Origin: an uncultured Oscillospiraceae bacterium
Lineage (GTDB): Bacteria > Bacillota > Clostridia > Oscillospirales > Oscillospiraceae
Length of the DNA stretch: 6,894 nucleotides
Reading direction: 5' to 3'
Assembly: GCA_934636305.1 (NCBI GenBank)
Contig: CAKUAM010000092.1
Span: 1-6,894, forward strand
Shown: positions 1 through 6,211 of the stretch, piece after piece
Numbering within the stretch: the stretch's first letter is position 1
Layout: every line of letters begins with the position of its first letter
Program-made: the position numbers and the translations under genes
The notes under the pieces: generated by a model
Told to the model about the DNA's origin: nothing
The model's input: the letters and a program-made list of their open reading frames with translations, nothing else
Database searches by the model: none

Positions 1-1075
1 CAATCACCGCGTTGGCCGCGTTCAAAATTGCCTGCGTCGAACGGTAATTCTGCTCGAGCCGGATCACGCGCGTCCCGGAGAACTGCTTTTCAAACGAGAG
101 AATATTCTCAATGGTTGCGCCGCGGAACTTATAGATGGACTGGTCGTCGTCGCCGACGACGCAGATATTCCGGTATCCGCCCGCCAGCAGCGAGGACAGC
201 TGGTACTGCAGCTGGTTCGTGTCCTGATACTCGTCGATCATGACATAGTGGAACTTCTTCTGATAATAGGCACGGACATCCGCAAAGCGCTCCAGAAGCT
301 CCACGGTTTTCAGAATGATATCGTCAAAATCGAGTGCGTTTGCCTCATGCAGCCGCTTTTCATACTCGGCATACAGCTGCGCAATCCGATCCATGTGGAA
401 ATCACCGGATTTGCCTGCAGATCTGGCAAAGCGGGCAGCGTCCTGCCGCTTGTCCTTGGCCTTGCTGATAACCGACAGCGCCAGCCGCGGCGGCAGCACC
501 TTCTCGTCAATGTCCAGATCTTTCAGGATATCCTTCATCACGCGGTCGGAATCCGCAGAGTCATAGATTGTGAAGCTTCCGGTGTAGCCGTCAAGGCGGT
601 CAATCTCCCGGCGAAGAATGCGGCAGCAGGCCGCGTGGAACGTCATGGCCCACACATCCATCGCATAATCGCCAAGCAGCGCCTGCAGTCTGGCCTTGAG
701 CTCATTTGCGGCCTTATTGGTGAACGTGATGGCAAGAATCGACCACGGCGCCGCCGGACGCAGCGCGCACAGCCGCTCTGCCTGAATCTGCATGTCCCGG
801 TCCTGCGTGCGCAGATATTGCTCCAGATATGTAACGTCGTCCTCTGTAATTCCCTCCGGGATCTCGTCAGAGTCCGCCCCCTCGCCGAAGGCAATGAGGT
901 TCGCAATGCGGTTAATCAGCACGGTCGTCTTGCCGCTGCCGGCGCCGGCCAGCAGCAGCAGCGGCCCCTGCGTGGTCAGAACGCCCTGCAGCTGCATTTC
1001 ATTGAGATTGACAAACCGCGCGGCAATGACGGCGCGCCGCGCCGCCAGAAATCTTTTTTCGTAAACAGTATCCAT
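1..1075 (-). CDS. pcrA: UvrD/PcrA-type superfamily 1A DNA helicase, N-terminal part (cut by window edge)
   Basis: This is an ATP-dependent 3'-5' DNA helicase of the UvrD/PcrA/Rep family, cytosolic, acting in nucleotide-excision and mismatch repair and in clearing replication or recombination intermediates (family knowledge). The first 358 residues are visible; the C-terminal half lies beyond base 1. Motifs appear in order: a Q-like motif near 25-30 (LNEMQ), Walker A AGAGSGKT at 43-50, motif Ia LAITFTNKAA at 114-123, motif Ib TFHA at 145-148, motif II VMIDEYQD at 278-285, motif III VGDDDQSIYKFRGA at 307-320, and motif IV RLEQNYRS at 339-346. About 40 residues (roughly 65-110) are inserted between motifs I and Ia compared with Bacillus-type PcrA. 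The ATG at 1075 is preceded by AAGGGTGAAG, a usable ribosome binding site. It has its own candidate promoter and follows sigF by 58 bp. UvrD and PcrA cannot be separated from this half alone; the Gram-positive context favours PcrA. Confidence 0.93.
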   Translation of the reverse strand, partial: MDTVYEKRFLAARRAVIAARFVNLNEMQLQGVLTTQGPLLLLAGAGSGKTTVLINRIANLIAFGEGADSDEIPEGITEDDVTYLEQYLRTQDRDMQIQAERLCALRPAAPWSILAITFTNKAANELKARLQALLGDYAMDVWAMTFHAACCRILRREIDRLDGYTGSFTIYDSADSDRVMKDILKDLDIDEKVLPPRLALSVISKAKDKRQDAARFARSAGKSGDFHMDRIAQLYAEYEKRLHEANALDFDDIILKTVELLERFADVRAYYQKKFHYVMIDEYQDTNQLQYQLSSLLAGGYRNICVVGDDDQSIYKFRGATIENILSFEKQFSGTRVIRLEQNYRSTQAILNAANAVI

Positions 1076-1102
1076 ATCTTCACCCTTATTGAAAGTAAAG
1101 AT

Positions 1103-1131
1103 ATTCTATACCATTTTTGCCGATTTGTCGA
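1103..1131 (-). promoter_or_regulatory. Candidate sigma-A promoter of the helicase gene
   Basis: Read on the minus strand, a -35 box TCGACA (1131-1126, 5 of 6 matches to TTGACA) and a -10 box TAGAAT (1108-1103, 5 of 6 matches to TATAAT) are separated by exactly 17 bp. Transcription would begin near 1096, giving a leader of about 20 nt that contains the helicase ribosome binding site. The site begins immediately after the sigF stop codon at 1134-1136. I see no terminator hairpin between sigF and this promoter, so read-through from the sporulation operon is also possible. Confidence 0.55.
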
Positions 1132-1133
1132 TA

Positions 1134-1835
1134 TCAAAAAAATGTTCGAAGCCGCGCAAGCGCCTTCTTTTCGATGCGGCTGACCTGCACCTGTGAGACG
1201 CCGATCAGGCTGGCCACACGCTGCTGTGTCAGGCTGTGGAAATACCGGAGCTGAATGACAAGCTTCTCCTTTTCCGGCAGCTGGCGCAGCGCCTCCCGCA
1301 GCGCCATGTGCTCCAGCAGCGTTTCTTCCATCCCGTCCGTACACAGAACATCCTCCAGGCAGAAGCCCTCCTCGCCGGTCTGGCGCTGGATGGACTGCGC
1401 CGCACTGGTGGCCGTCTCGGCGCTGGCAATTTCCTCGGTGGACAGGCCCAGGGCCTGCGAGAGCTCTGAGAGCGTTGGCTCCCGACCAAAGTCCCCGGTC
1501 AGGCGCTCACGTGCCTTTTTGATGGCGGCGGCGCGCTCTTTGACGCTGCGGCTGACCTTGATTGCGCCGTCGTCACGCAGAAAGCGGCGGATCTCACCGG
1601 CAATCTTCGGCACAGCATATGTGGAAAACTGCGTGCCGTACCCCGGGTCAAAGCCCTCCACCGCCTTGAGAAAGCCCACGCAGCCGAGCTGGTAGAGATC
1701 GTCCGGCTCGACGCCGCGGCCAAAATACCGCCTGGCAATCGACCAGATGAGCCCGGCATTCTCTGTAACCAGCTGCTCGGTTGCGCTCCGGTCTCCGGAC
1801 TGCGCGCGGCAGATGAGATCACACAGCTCGTTCAA
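1134..1835 (-). CDS. sigF: RNA polymerase sporulation sigma factor sigma-F (SpoIIAC)
   Basis: This is the forespore-specific sigma factor that directs the first compartment-specific transcription after asymmetric division. The 233-residue protein is slightly shorter than the Bacillus homologue. Region 2 spans about 22-92 and includes PDDLYQLGCVGFLKAVEGFD and the promoter-melting/-10 segment ending IRRFLRDDG. Region 3 spans about 96-165. Region 4 spans about 180-231 with a helix-turn-helix around LTQQRVASLIGVSQVQVSR (202-220). Assignment to sigma-F rather than sigma-B or sigma-G rests mainly on the two genes just upstream, which encode its dedicated partners. The start is a TTG at 1835 overlapping the spoIIAB stop as TTGA, with a GGGGG Shine-Dalgarno-like run at 1844-1848, 8 nt upstream. 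No ATG gives a better N-terminus, since homologues begin just before the conserved LI..AQ.GD. The overlap suggests translational coupling. Confidence 0.95.
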   Translation of the reverse strand: MNELCDLICRAQSGDRSATEQLVTENAGLIWSIARRYFGRGVEPDDLYQLGCVGFLKAVEGFDPGYGTQFSTYAVPKIAGEIRRFLRDDGAIKVSRSVKERAAAIKKARERLTGDFGREPTLSELSQALGLSTEEIASAETATSAAQSIQRQTGEEGFCLEDVLCTDGMEETLLEHMALREALRQLPEKEKLVIQLRYFHSLTQQRVASLIGVSQVQVSRIEKKALARLRTFF

Positions 1836-2272
1836 GCGTTCATCCCCCGCCGGATGATCTTCCGCTTCATATGTACCGTCGTCCCCTTTCCCGGCCTGGA
1901 TGTGACCTGCAGAGAGGTCATGAAGCTTTCCATGATCGTAAAGCCCATGCCGCTTCGCTCCGGCCCGCCGGTGGTGAACATCGGCGTTCTGGCCTGCTGA
2001 ATGTCGGCAATGCCGCAGCCCTTGTCACGGATCACAAGATCCAGAACGCTCTCCGGCAGGATCCGGCAGCGGATGGTAATCATGCCGATGGTATCGCGGT
2101 AGCCGTGAACGATGCAGTTGGTGACCGCCTCGCTGACTGCTGTTTTGATATCGTTGAGCTCCTCAAGATTGGGATCAAGCTGCGCGGCAAAGCATGCAAC
2201 GGCCGCGCGCGCAAACGATTCATTTGCCGACTTGCTGGGAAACAGCAGCGTCATTTCATTTTCAGCCTTCAT
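1832..2272 (-). CDS. spoIIAB: Anti-sigma-F factor / serine kinase SpoIIAB
   Basis: SpoIIAB holds sigma-F inactive in an ATP-bound complex. It also phosphorylates SpoIIAA on serine, and dephosphorylated SpoIIAA displaces sigma-F from it (Bacillus model). The 146 residues match the length of the B. subtilis protein as I recall it. The GHKL ATPase fold is evident: an N-box SEAVTNCIVHGY at 47-58, a G1 box RDKGCGI at 82-88, and a G2 region ERSGMGFTIM at 105-114. The N-terminal NESFAR (17-22) corresponds to the conserved sigma-F-contacting segment. I chose the ATG at 2272 because AAAGGAG lies 8 nt upstream and the family starts MK.E at this point; a longer frame to 2314 lacks such support. The start lies inside the last codons of spoIIAA (11-bp overlap) and the stop overlaps the sigF start. 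Confidence 0.96.
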   Translation of the reverse strand: MKAENEMTLLFPSKSANESFARAAVACFAAQLDPNLEELNDIKTAVSEAVTNCIVHGYRDTIGMITIRCRILPESVLDLVIRDKGCGIADIQQARTPMFTTGGPERSGMGFTIMESFMTSLQVTSRPGKGTTVHMKRKIIRRGMNA

Positions 2273-2594
2273 GTACAAAGCTCCTTTCCTCCTCCAATGT
2301 CGCAATGCGCTCAATGCCGGAGGCCTTGAGCACCTTCATGGGCTGCGGCGGAACGCTGCGCAGCACAACCTCGCCCTGCAGCTGCCGCATCCTGCGCACG
2401 CAACTGATGATAACGGCAATGCCGCTGGAATCCATGAACGTTACCTCCCGAAAATCCAGCACGCACACACACGGCAGATACAGATCGATCTTGTTGCCGA
2501 CGACGCGCATGATTTCCTTCGCGCTGTGGTGATCGATCTCGCCGCGCAGCGCAACTGTCAGATGCTTGTCCTGCAAAAAGCTAGTCAGATTCAT
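2262..2594 (-). CDS. spoIIAA: Anti-anti-sigma factor SpoIIAA (STAS domain)
   Basis: SpoIIAA releases sigma-F by binding SpoIIAB. It is inactivated by SpoIIAB phosphorylation and reactivated by the SpoIIE phosphatase (Bacillus model; spoIIE is not in this window). The 110-residue protein is a single STAS domain. The conserved GEIDHHSA lies at 18-25, and the phosphorylation loop FMDSSGIAVI at 53-62 contains the serine equivalent to B. subtilis Ser58, here Ser57 by alignment. The C-terminal VLKASGIERI (88-97) matches the family's V....SG...I pattern. The ATG at 2594 has a near-perfect GGAGGT (2601-2606) 6 nt upstream. It is the first gene of a compact three-gene operon with spoIIAB and sigF. No dacF-like gene precedes it, unlike in Bacillus; valS does. 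Confidence 0.96.
   Translation of the reverse strand: MNLTSFLQDKHLTVALRGEIDHHSAKEIMRVVGNKIDLYLPCVCVLDFREVTFMDSSGIAVIISCVRRMRQLQGEVVLRSVPPQPMKVLKASGIERIATLEEERSFVHEG
2281..2287 (-). promoter_or_regulatory. Ribosome binding site deciding the spoIIAB start
   Basis: On the minus strand AAAGGAG sits 8 nt before the ATG at 2272 and lies inside the 3' end of spoIIAA. It fixes the spoIIAB start at 2272 and rules out the longer reading that begins at 2314. Confidence 0.85.
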
Positions 2595-2610
2595 TGGTAC
2601 ACCTCCAGAT

Positions 2611-2647
2611 ACAAAATGGACACGCAGGAATTTCCTGCGTGTCCATT
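2611..2647 (-). terminator. Intrinsic terminator-like hairpin after valS
   Basis: A 16-bp perfect inverted repeat pairs 2615-2630 with 2632-2647, with one central unpaired base (in practice a 3-5 nt loop). On the minus-strand transcript it is followed by TTTTGT, a short U-tract. It begins 35 nt after the valS stop and ends just before the spoIIAA ribosome binding site, so it would terminate the valS transcript. The U-run is weak, so termination may be partial. Confidence 0.7.
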
Positions 2648-2650
2648 ATA
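2645..2650 (-). promoter_or_regulatory. Possible -10 element upstream of spoIIAA
   Basis: A perfect TATAAT is present on the minus strand between valS and spoIIAA, overlapping the base of the hairpin. The hexamer 17 bp upstream is CCATAT, a poor -35, so this is a weak candidate. I see no sigma-H-type promoter (AGGA..T then GAAT at proper spacing), which is the expected class for spoIIA in Bacillus. Confidence 0.22.
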
Positions 2651-2682
2651 GAAAAGATATGCTGCAGATATGGTCGAACGGT

Positions 2683-5322
2683 TTACTTTTTCAGGCGCTT
2701 TTCGCTTTCTTCCAGCTGAGCCAGCAGCGCGCGGTTCTTTTCCAGCTTCTCGCGCTGCTCCGCCACAACCTTCTCCGGCGCGCGGGAGACAAACGCCTCG
2801 TTAGAAAGCTTCCCCTCGAACATGGCAATCTGCTTGAGGCAGTTGGCCTTTTCCTTTTCAATGCGGGCCAGCTCCTTCTCAAAGTCAATCAGCTCCTCGA
2901 GCGGGATATAGAGCTTGGCGTCGTTTGTGACAACGCAGACCATGTTCTCGTGGCCCTCGGGATCCGCATCGCAGAGGATGACCTTATCTGCGTAGGCCAG
3001 TCGGCAGATAAAGCCCTCGCCCTGACGGAAGATATCTCCCTTGGCGGAAACGACATAGAGCGTGCTCTTTTTCGACGGCGGGACATTCATCTCCGCGCGG
3101 CGGTTGCGCACCGAGCGGATGGCATTCATGACGGATTCCATATGGGCCGCCTCAACCGAGAAGTTCAGGCTCTCGTCATACTTCGGCCAGTCGGCCAGCA
3201 TGAGGAACTTTCCCTCATGCGGAATGGCCTGCCAGATTTCCTCTGTAATAAACGGCATGAACGGATGCAGCAGCCGCAGGAACTGATCGAGCACGTACAC
3301 AAGCACACGCTGTGCCGTCTGCTTGCTGGCCTCATCCTCACCATAAAGCCGTGCCTTGGTGAGCTCAATATACCAGTCGCAATACGTATCCCAGATGAAA
3401 TCATAGACCTTGGCCGAGGCCACACCAAGCTCATACGCGTCCATATTCTCCGTGACTTCCCTGATGAGCGTATTAAGCTTTGTCAGCACCCACTTGTCCT
3501 CACTCTCAAGCTCGGATGCCTCGGGCAGACCCGTCTGCTCAACGGTCAGGTTCATGAGCACATAGCGGCTCGCGTTCCAGATCTTGTTGGCAAAGTTGCG
3601 CATCGCCTCGCACTTTTCCACGTAGAAGCGCATGTCGTTGCCGGGCGAGTTGCCGGTGATGAGGTTGAAGCGCAGCGCATCCGCGCCGTACTTTTCGGCC
3701 ATTTCCAGCGGATCAATGCCATTGCCGAGGGACTTGGACATTTTGCGTCCCTTGTCGTCGCGGACAAGGCCGTGGATAAAGACCGTCTTGAACGGCTCCT
3801 TCTTCATCTGCTCCATGCCGGAGACGACCATACGCGCCACCCAGAAGAAGATGATATCATAGCCCGTCACCATATCGGTCGTCGGGTACCAGTATTTGAG
3901 ATCCTCAGAATCCAGATCCGGCCAGCCCAGCGTGGAGAACGGCCACAGACCGGACGAGAACCACGTGTCAAGCACGTCCTCATCCCGGGTCAGATGCGTG
4001 CAGCCGCAGGCCTCACACTTGGTCGGATCCTCACGCGAGACGTTGATATGACCGCACTCGTCACAGTACCACGCCGGAATCTGATGGCCCCACCACAGCT
4101 GACGGGAAATGCACCAGTCGTGCACGTTTTCCATCCAGTTGAGATACGTCTTGGAGAAGCGCTCCGGCACAAACTTGATTGTGCCATCCTTTACAACGCG
4201 GATAGCCTCCTCCGCCAGCGGCTTCATCTTGACGAACCACTGCGCGGAAATGAGCGGCTCTACATCGTTATGGCAGCGATAGCAGGTGCCGACGTTGTGG
4301 GAATACGGCTCGGTCTTGACGAGATAGCCCTGCTCCTCCAGATCCTTGACCAGCGCCTTGCGGCATTCGTAGCGGTCCATGCCGTTGTATTTGCCGCCGT
4401 TTTCGTTGATGGTGCCGTCATCCGCGATCACGCGGATCACGTCAAGGTTATGGCGCAGGCCCACCTCAAAGTCGTTGGGGTCGTGCGCCGGGGTCATTTT
4501 GACCGCGCCAGTGCCGAAGCCAATCTCACAATACTCATCGCCCACGATGGGGATTTCCCGATTCATGATGGGCAGGATGCAGGTCTTGCCGATCAGGTGC
4601 TTGAACTTTTCGTCGTTCGGGTTGACCGCCACGCCGGTATCGCCCATCATGGTCTCCGGGCGGGTCGTGGCGACGACGATATCGCCGGAGCCATCGGCCA
4701 GCGGATAGCGGATATACCACAGGTGGCCGGGCTTGTCGACGTATTCGACCTCCGCGTCGGAGAGGGCCGTCAGGCAGTGCGGGCACCAGTTGATGATGCG
4801 GCTGCCCTTGTAAATGAGGCCCTTGTCATACATCTCACAGAAAGCCTCACGCACAGCTTTGGAGCAGCCCTCATCCATGGTAAAGCGGCTTCTCGACCAG
4901 TCGCAGCTGACGCCGAGCTTGCGCTGCTGCTCCACGATGCGGCTGCCGTACTTCTCCTTCCAGGCCCAGACACGCTCGAGGAACTTCTCACGGCCAAGGT
5001 CATAGCGGGTCTTGCCCTCCTTGACGCGCAGCTCCTCCTCGACCTTGATCTGCGTGGCAATGCCGGCATGATCCGTACCGGGCAGCCAGAGAGCGCTGTA
5101 GCCCTCCATGCGCTTGTATCGGGTCAGGATATCCTGCAGCGTGGAATCGAGCGCGTGGCCCATGTGGAGCTGGCCTGTGACGTTGGGAGGCGGCATCACG
5201 ATGGAATACGGCTTTTTGTCGGGGTCCGGTTCGGCTCTGAAGCAGTCGTTTTCCATCCACATGTCGTAGATCTGGTTTTCAACCAGCTTCGGGTCATACG
5301 TTTTGGGAAGTTCTCTGTTCAT
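2683..5322 (-). CDS. valS: Valyl-tRNA synthetase
   Basis: Cytosolic class Ia synthetase that charges tRNA-Val with valine using ATP and hydrolyses mischarged threonyl-tRNA in its editing domain. The 879-residue length is normal. The HIGH-type signature [15 protein letters not shown] is at 44-58, and KMSKS is at 527-531 within [17 protein letters not shown]. The CP1 editing domain contains [18 protein letters not shown] (218-235). Cysteine pairs typical of zinc knuckles occur at 180/183, 347/350, 420/423 and 436/439. [15 protein letters not shown] (402-416) is typical of ValRS, IleRS and LeuRS. The charged C-terminal 65 residues form the tRNA-binding coiled coil of ValRS. The ATG at 5322 has TTGGAG (5331-5336) 8 nt upstream; an in-frame TTG at 5340 would overlap that ribosome binding site and is unlikely. 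It follows the membrane-protein gene by 29 bp with no promoter or terminator seen, so it is probably under the T-box further upstream. Confidence 0.98.
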   Translation of the reverse strand: MNRELPKTYDPKLVENQIYDMWMENDCFRAEPDPDKKPYSIVMPPPNVTGQLHMGHALDSTLQDILTRYKRMEGYSALWLPGTDHAGIATQIKVEEELRVKEGKTRYDLGREKFLERVWAWKEKYGSRIVEQQRKLGVSCDWSRSRFTMDEGCSKAVREAFCEMYDKGLIYKGSRIINWCPHCLTALSDAEVEYVDKPGHLWYIRYPLADGSGDIVVATTRPETMMGDTGVAVNPNDEKFKHLIGKTCILPIMNREIPIVGDEYCEIGFGTGAVKMTPAHDPNDFEVGLRHNLDVIRVIADDGTINENGGKYNGMDRYECRKALVKDLEEQGYLVKTEPYSHNVGTCYRCHNDVEPLISAQWFVKMKPLAEEAIRVVKDGTIKFVPERFSKTYLNWMENVHDWCISRQLWWGHQIPAWYCDECGHINVSREDPTKCEACGCTHLTRDEDVLDTWFSSGLWPFSTLGWPDLDSEDLKYWYPTTDMVTGYDIIFFWVARMVVSGMEQMKKEPFKTVFIHGLVRDDKGRKMSKSLGNGIDPLEMAEKYGADALRFNLITGNSPGNDMRFYVEKCEAMRNFANKIWNASRYVLMNLTVEQTGLPEASELESEDKWVLTKLNTLIREVTENMDAYELGVASAKVYDFIWDTYCDWYIELTKARLYGEDEASKQTAQRVLVYVLDQFLRLLHPFMPFITEEIWQAIPHEGKFLMLADWPKYDESLNFSVEAAHMESVMNAIRSVRNRRAEMNVPPSKKSTLYVVSAKGDIFRQGEGFICRLAYADKVILCDADPEGHENMVCVVTNDAKLYIPLEELIDFEKELARIEKEKANCLKQIAMFEGKLSNEAFVSRAPEKVVAEQREKLEKNRALLAQLEESEKRLKK

Positions 5323-5351
5323 ATCTGATACTCCAATCAAGAAATTTTATG

Positions 5352-5945
5352 TCAACTGATTTTCTGGATCTTACATGGGATTGTCTGCTGCAGAAATTCG
5401 GAAAATGCCGCCGGCTCACCACCAACCAGATCCGCCTTCTGCAGGACGGTCACGGCTCTGCCGTGCAGCAGCGTCCACAGCCGCTCCGACTCGGAGACCG
5501 CTGTGATCTCGCTATAGGGAACCTGGGTGTTCTGGCTGCCGCCGGAGATGGTCATCTCCCCGTCTGTAAAGCGGACGCAAGGATGCCTGGCAGAATCGAC
5601 ACTGTTGAGGCTCATCAGCAGCTGCGCTGCCTTTTTCATATATTCGTGATAATCGCTGCGCAGATTCCAGTACAGCAGATATACGCCGACGAGCAAAAAT
5701 GCAATTGCCACCGCAAGCAGCGTATTGCTGGCAGCCTGCTCCCGTGTCAGCTTCCAGACCACCGCAAAAATCGCACAACCAACGCTCAGAATTGCGCTGC
5801 TGGCACGTCCTTTTTTGGTGGCGGATTCCTTTTTCAGCTCCAGATCTGTCATCACAGAGCGTCTTGCCGCAGCAAGATCCTTTGCAAGCTCCGTCTGGAT
5901 GTTTTTCCCGTGATATTTTCCGATTGCGAATGTGTACTGTGTCAT
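5352..5945 (-). CDS. Two-helix membrane protein, YcxB-like C-terminal domain, function unknown
   Basis: This 197-residue protein has a cytoplasm-like charged N-terminus (1-48) with KK/R clusters, two predicted transmembrane helices (about 49-64 and 74-93), and a soluble C-terminal domain (about 100-197). The C-terminal pattern, a beta-rich stretch with VPYSEITAVSESERLWTLL (142-160) then AVTVLQKADL and FSEFLQQTI, resembles the YcxB-like domain of small membrane proteins in Firmicutes; I judge this from pattern only. The ATG at 5945 has AAGGGGA about 5 nt upstream. It sits directly behind the T-box terminator and 29 bp before valS, so it would be co-regulated with valyl-tRNA synthetase. No role is known to me. 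It lacks the 10-12 helices of a typical amino-acid transporter, so it is not an obvious valine permease. Confidence 0.85.
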   Translation of the reverse strand: MTQYTFAIGKYHGKNIQTELAKDLAAARRSVMTDLELKKESATKKGRASSAILSVGCAIFAVVWKLTREQAASNTLLAVAIAFLLVGVYLLYWNLRSDYHEYMKKAAQLLMSLNSVDSARHPCVRFTDGEMTISGGSQNTQVPYSEITAVSESERLWTLLHGRAVTVLQKADLVGGEPAAFSEFLQQTIPCKIQKIS

Positions 5946-5966
5946 GCTGTTCCCCTTTTTCAGAAT

Positions 5967-5996
5967 AAAAAACGCCCTGAGTCAAGACTCAGGGCG
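5967..5996 (-). terminator. Regulated intrinsic terminator of the T-box leader
   Basis: A GC-rich perfect hairpin pairs CGCCCTGAGTC (5996-5986) with GACTCAGGGCG (5983-5973), with a very tight loop. It is followed on the minus strand by six T residues (5972-5967). It lies 21 nt before the start of the membrane-protein gene and is the default 'off' structure when charged tRNA is bound. Confidence 0.95.
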
Positions 5997-6023
5997 ATCA
6001 TGGACCGTGGTACCACCTGTGTT
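5986..6023 (-). promoter_or_regulatory. T-box sequence and antiterminator
   Basis: The conserved element reads AACACAGGTGGTACCACGG at 6023-6005. Its UGGU (6015-6012) would pair with the ACCA end of uncharged tRNA, so a U opposite the discriminator fits an A73 tRNA such as tRNA-Val. A plausible antiterminator pairs CAGG (6019-6016) with CCUG inside the terminator's 5' arm. Above the bulge, CGGUC (6007-6003) pairs with GAUCG. Forming it consumes the 5' arm of the terminator, giving mutual exclusion. Confidence 0.85.
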
Positions 6024-6039
6024 CCCGACATAGGCCGGG
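6024..6039 (-). other. Stem III of the T-box leader
   Basis: On the minus strand CCCGGC, a CUAU loop and GUCGGG form a 6-bp helix with one G-U pair, located between stem I and the antiterminator, as expected for stem III. Confidence 0.7.
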
Positions 6040-6106
6040 CACTTGATGCTCTGTAACGGGAGCGCCCGGCAAAGCCTACTTCTGGTTCAGCCTGCGGCTC
6101 AGAGGC

Positions 6107-6109
6107 GAC
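6107..6109 (-). promoter_or_regulatory. Predicted T-box specifier codon GUC (Val)
   Basis: The codon position was placed by spacing from the conserved CUGAGC downstream in stem I, giving GUC followed by G. A second GUC lies at 6113-6111, so either of the two nearest readings in this loop is a valine codon. The usual GAA before the specifier is not present, which lowers certainty about the exact register. Confidence 0.6.
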
Positions 6110-6211
6110 AGACGATCCGTTTGTGCAGGGGCTTTCACCAACCGCCCTCTCTCTGCAGCACGCCGGGAGTTCCTTCCTCATCGTTGCCTGTAGCGTTATG
6201 CCTGTGTGGGA

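Larger units (their letters stand above)
5967..6197 (-). ncRNA. T-box riboswitch leader, predicted valine-specific (GUC)
   Basis: A cis-acting leader RNA that binds its cognate tRNA and lets transcription continue when that tRNA is uncharged. Parts visible in order on the minus strand: the stem I base AACG (6185-6182) pairing with CGTT (6058-6055); a CCCGGC/GCCGGG helix (6167-6162 with 6070-6065); the AG-bulge run AGAGAG (within 6154-6147); the conserved apical loop GGTTGGTGAAAGCC (6143-6130); a segment ending CTGAGC that aligns with the region just after the specifier codon in other T-boxes; AGTAGG (6080-6075); CCCGTTAC closing stem I; stem III (6039-6024); the antiterminator T-box; and the terminator. 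By alignment to the CTGAGC anchor the specifier is GUC at 6109-6107, followed by a purine as usual. Valine fits the downstream valS. The 5' boundary is approximate, and I could not identify a convincing promoter. Confidence 0.93.

Noticed and set aside
248..1183. A 311-codon plus-strand open frame opposite the helicase
   Set aside because: The minus strand carries all helicase motifs in order; the plus-strand frame crosses the helicase start and the promoter region and resembles nothing.
2273..2314. N-terminal extension of SpoIIAB
   Set aside because: The 14 extra residues are not family-like, whereas the ATG at 2272 has a good ribosome binding site and gives the normal 146-residue length.
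2622..2630. A sigma-H -35-like GCAGGAAAT inside the hairpin
   Set aside because: No GAAT-type -10 follows at 11-14 bp, and transcription would start almost at the spoIIAA ribosome binding site; the match is a by-product of the palindrome.
2566..5328. A 920-codon open frame on the plus strand antisense to valS
   Set aside because: It mirrors valS across nearly its whole length. Its translation is a low-complexity mix of His, Leu, Arg, Val and Asp without family motifs, and it has no ribosome binding site context. GC-rich codon use in valS explains the lack of antisense stops.
5323..5340. Six-residue N-terminal extension of ValS from a TTG
   Set aside because: That reading would use up the TTGGAG ribosome binding site of the ATG at 5322, which gives the usual ValRS N-terminus.
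5349..6056. A 235-codon plus-strand open frame opposite the membrane protein and the T-box terminator
   Set aside because: It runs through the terminator and the T-box element and shows no recognisable domain; the minus-strand structures account for this DNA.
6077..6086. GTA or CCA after GAA in the 3' arm of stem I as specifier codon
   Set aside because: These lie downstream of CUGAGC, in the segment aligning with the AGUAG block near the base of stem I, which is past the specifier position in the T-box layout.
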